A DNA stretch of 64,000 nucleotides from Paraflavitalea devenefica. GTDB taxonomy: Bacteria > Bacteroidota > Bacteroidia > Chitinophagales > Chitinophagaceae. Positions 62,451 through 64,000 of this stretch are shown piece by piece. How positions within the stretch are numbered: position 1 is the stretch's first letter; the number at the start of each line of letters is the position of its first letter. The stretch spans positions 1,984,001 through 2,048,000 of the forward strand of contig NZ_JAARML010000002.1 in assembly GCF_011759375.1 (NCBI RefSeq). Direction: 5' to 3'. The notes below the pieces were generated by a model. It made no database searches. It was given only the letters and a program-made list of their open reading frames with translations, and was not told the origin of the DNA. Both the position numbers and the translations under genes were made by a program.

Positions 62451-62649
62451 ATATGATAGTATCGGGTTGTTTGTTCCCGGCCAAGAAAATGCCAGAATAG
62501 TAACTTGTTACTAATCAGCAATGTATACATGCAATGCAATGGTAAGACTGTCCTGTTTTGATACAACGGGTGTTCGCTTTATGGTAGTCCTTTACAGTTA
62601 TGAAATGAATCGCAAAAGCTTTATTTTCATACCTGAATCCCACTATTGT

Positions 62650-63801
62650 ATGACAACCCGATTAACCCGTTCCATTATCCTTTCTGCAGGCATTGCCCTG
62701 CTTATTACAGCCGCTTATTACTGGTTATTGAATGAAACCCGGTTGCTGAAGAAAGCCCCGAAAGTCACCCGTTATCAGGCAGAAGTCAATATCCGTTTGG
62801 GAGCGCCGGAGAATGTAACAAGCCCTGTTGCTGATGTCCAAAAATGCATAGCCATTATTGATGACCGGTTAACGCAGGTCCGGTATGAACACACCATAAA
62901 ACCGGAAAACGATAAGACTTTCACCATTTCAATAGATGGGCTGACAGATACCACCGGCCTGAAAGAATTACTGACAGGAAATGGCAGCCTTGCCATGCAG
63001 GAGGTGTATGACCTTTCCGTTTTTGCCAATACGCTTTCTTCGGCCAATAATGCCCTGGCAAACTACTTTCGTTCCCATCCGGAAGATACCCTGCTTCGCC
63101 AAAACAGCCAGTTGAGCACGATTGAATACCCCTTGCTGTCGTTATTAAATCCGGCACGGCCCTTTACAGGAGGGGGAGGCGGTATGGTATATCCGGGATA
63201 TATTGGGCTGGTAGCTGAAAAGGATACTGCTTTACTCCGTCAATTGCTGGAGCATCCTGCCGCCACGCCGTACTGGCCTGCTGATAATCGCTTCATGCTG
63301 GGAAAGAATGATGGGTATGGCGTCACGCAAGGCACTCAACTGGTATATTCCATCAAATACCATCCGCCCCGGATCACGAATAAAAACATCATTCGGGCAG
63401 AAGCTGAGTATGATGGGAGCACCAACGAGCAGGTGGTTGCCATGGACTTTGACCCTGCCGGAACGGCGGAATGGGAGCGAATGACCACCCGGAATATCAA
63501 TAAGCCCATTGCCATTTGCCTGAACGATAAAGTGATGTCGGCGCCCACCGTTACAATGGCAATAAGCGGCGGCAAATCCAGGATAACTTTAGGCAGAAGT
63601 ACTGACAACGAGCATGGTAAAATACTAAGTATTTTGCTGAAAAGCAAGGAGTTACCGCTCCAGGTACAGGTAAATCAGGCACATTTTTCGCCGGCCCGCC
63701 CACAAATTCCGGCTGTTTGGCCTTATGCTCTTTTATTTATGCTTTCCTTTGTGATAGCAATGACTGTCCAATGGCTGATTTACCGGTTGAATAAAAATTA
63801 A
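62650..63801 (+). CDS. stand-alone SecD-like protein
   Basis: 383 residues from MTTRLTRSIILSAG; an in-frame ATG at 62521 is less likely because it precedes the signal-anchor by 43 residues. An N-terminal transmembrane helix (SIILSAGIALLITAAYYWLL) is followed by a P1-like periplasmic region (RIDDRLTQV-like IIDDRLTQVRYEH; then QVVAMDFDPAGTAEWERMTTRNINKPIAICLNDKVMSAPTV). The C-terminus has one transmembrane helix (WPYALLFMLSFVIAMTVQWLIY). That pattern is the SecD P1 head/base. It lacks the six-helix channel domain of SecD, so it is not a full export motor. It is directly upstream of secDF. Confidence 0.75.
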   Translation: MTTRLTRSIILSAGIALLITAAYYWLLNETRLLKKAPKVTRYQAEVNIRLGAPENVTSPVADVQKCIAIIDDRLTQVRYEHTIKPENDKTFTISIDGLTDTTGLKELLTGNGSLAMQEVYDLSVFANTLSSANNALANYFRSHPEDTLLRQNSQLSTIEYPLLSLLNPARPFTGGGGGMVYPGYIGLVAEKDTALLRQLLEHPAATPYWPADNRFMLGKNDGYGVTQGTQLVYSIKYHPPRITNKNIIRAEAEYDGSTNEQVVAMDFDPAGTAEWERMTTRNINKPIAICLNDKVMSAPTVTMAISGGKSRITLGRSTDNEHGKILSILLKSKELPLQVQVNQAHFSPARPQIPAVWPYALLFMLSFVIAMTVQWLIYRLNKN

Positions 63802-63838
63802 AAGCCCGGCTATCTGTAAGCGCTTGTCGAAACCTTCT

Positions 63839-63864
63839 ATAAGCCTCATTTTCAGGCTTATTTT
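63839..63864 (+). terminator. terminator between the SecD-like gene and secDF
   Basis: ATAAGCCT, CATTTTC loop, AGGCTTAT, then TTT. Signals that the SecD-like gene and secDF are separate transcripts. Confidence 0.65.
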
Positions 63865-63891
63865 GCTGTTTCCTTTTCTGTCTGAAAACCC

Positions 63892-63899
63892 TATCTTTG
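63892..63899 (+). promoter_or_regulatory. -7 box of the secDF promoter
   Basis: TATCTTTG matches TAnnTTTG, 30 bases before the start codon. Confidence 0.5.
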
Positions 63900-63928
63900 C
63901 CAACTCCTAAAAAATAAACAACATTGCA

Positions 63929-64000
63929 ATGAGAGCACTGGTTAGCATTTTTGCTGGATTATTGATCCTTATATCCCTTTACCAGCTATCCTTTACCTGG
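63929..64000 (+). CDS. secDF: SecDF protein translocase, 5' end only
   Basis: The first 24 residues (MRALVSIFAGLLILISLYQL + SFTW) run off the window. A first transmembrane helix followed by YQLSFTW is characteristic of the N-terminus of Bacteroidota fused SecDF. It would drive late stages of Sec export with the proton gradient. The assignment rests on this short segment and the neighbouring SecD-like gene. Confidence 0.6.
   Translation, partial: MRALVSIFAGLLILISLYQLSFTW

Overview
The window looks like a chromosomal segment of a Bacteroidota bacterium, most likely of the Chitinophagaceae. Two secreted proteins end in type IX secretion (T9SS) sorting domains. There is a TonB-dependent receptor with a carboxypeptidase-regulatory N-terminus, FtsX/MacB-type permeases that end in the typical NPVKSLR(S/T)E tail, a LytS/LytTR two-component pair, and the start of a fused SecDF. 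Several promoters carry the Bacteroidota -7 box TAnnTTTG. No tRNA, rRNA, CRISPR array, transposase or prophage gene was found.

Layout. 1-2.9 kb: 3' end of a T9SS-secreted protein, an orphan ABC ATPase and a YfiT/DinB-like protein. 2.9-7.9 kb (minus): an export/surface gene set of two DUF4331 proteins, a TPR lipoprotein and a TonB receptor. 8-18.3 kb: housekeeping and envelope genes (EVE protein, DUF4349 lipoprotein, sirtuin, saccharopine-dehydrogenase-like enzyme, GYF-domain membrane protein, glucokinase, tail-specific protease). 18.5-27.5 kb: four genes joined by ATGA stop/start overlaps. They are a small membrane anchor followed by three large paralogous exported proteins built from 50-residue TPR-like repeats. 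This is the most unusual block in the window. 27.6-30.8 kb: a large secreted FG-GAP/Ig-like T9SS protein.

31-35 kb is an AT-rich accessory island. It holds a secreted small protein, an unrecognised 226-aa protein with an 11-bp phased repeat array upstream, and a DUF4760-like membrane protein flanked by two small paralogous DNA-binding-like proteins. It also holds a cluster of 21-bp-spaced GTACTTT sites. 35.1-40.6 kb is a mutagenesis/DNA-damage cassette: an error-prone DnaE-type polymerase, DinB, and a convergent SRAP protein with a small partner.

40.7-55.5 kb: an esterase lipoprotein, small membrane proteins, acyl-CoA dehydrogenase, a YggS-type PLP protein, two tandem copies of a putative terminator-ended small RNA, a dioxygenase-like lipoprotein, a LytS/LytTR pair and glnS. 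It continues with a Gly/Cys-tailed membrane protein, an M20 amidohydrolase, an acetyltransferase, the catalytic subunit of an acyl-CoA mutase and an A-type Fe-S carrier. 55.6-64 kb: two large FtsX-type permeases around a retropepsin-like protein and an aspartate aminotransferase, then a stand-alone SecD-like protein directly before the start of secDF.

Intergenic DNA repeatedly contains short dispersed elements: a ~165-180 bp inverted-repeat element (two full copies and one partial), GCTGGATGCTGAA-type low-complexity tracts, and many well-formed hairpin terminators.
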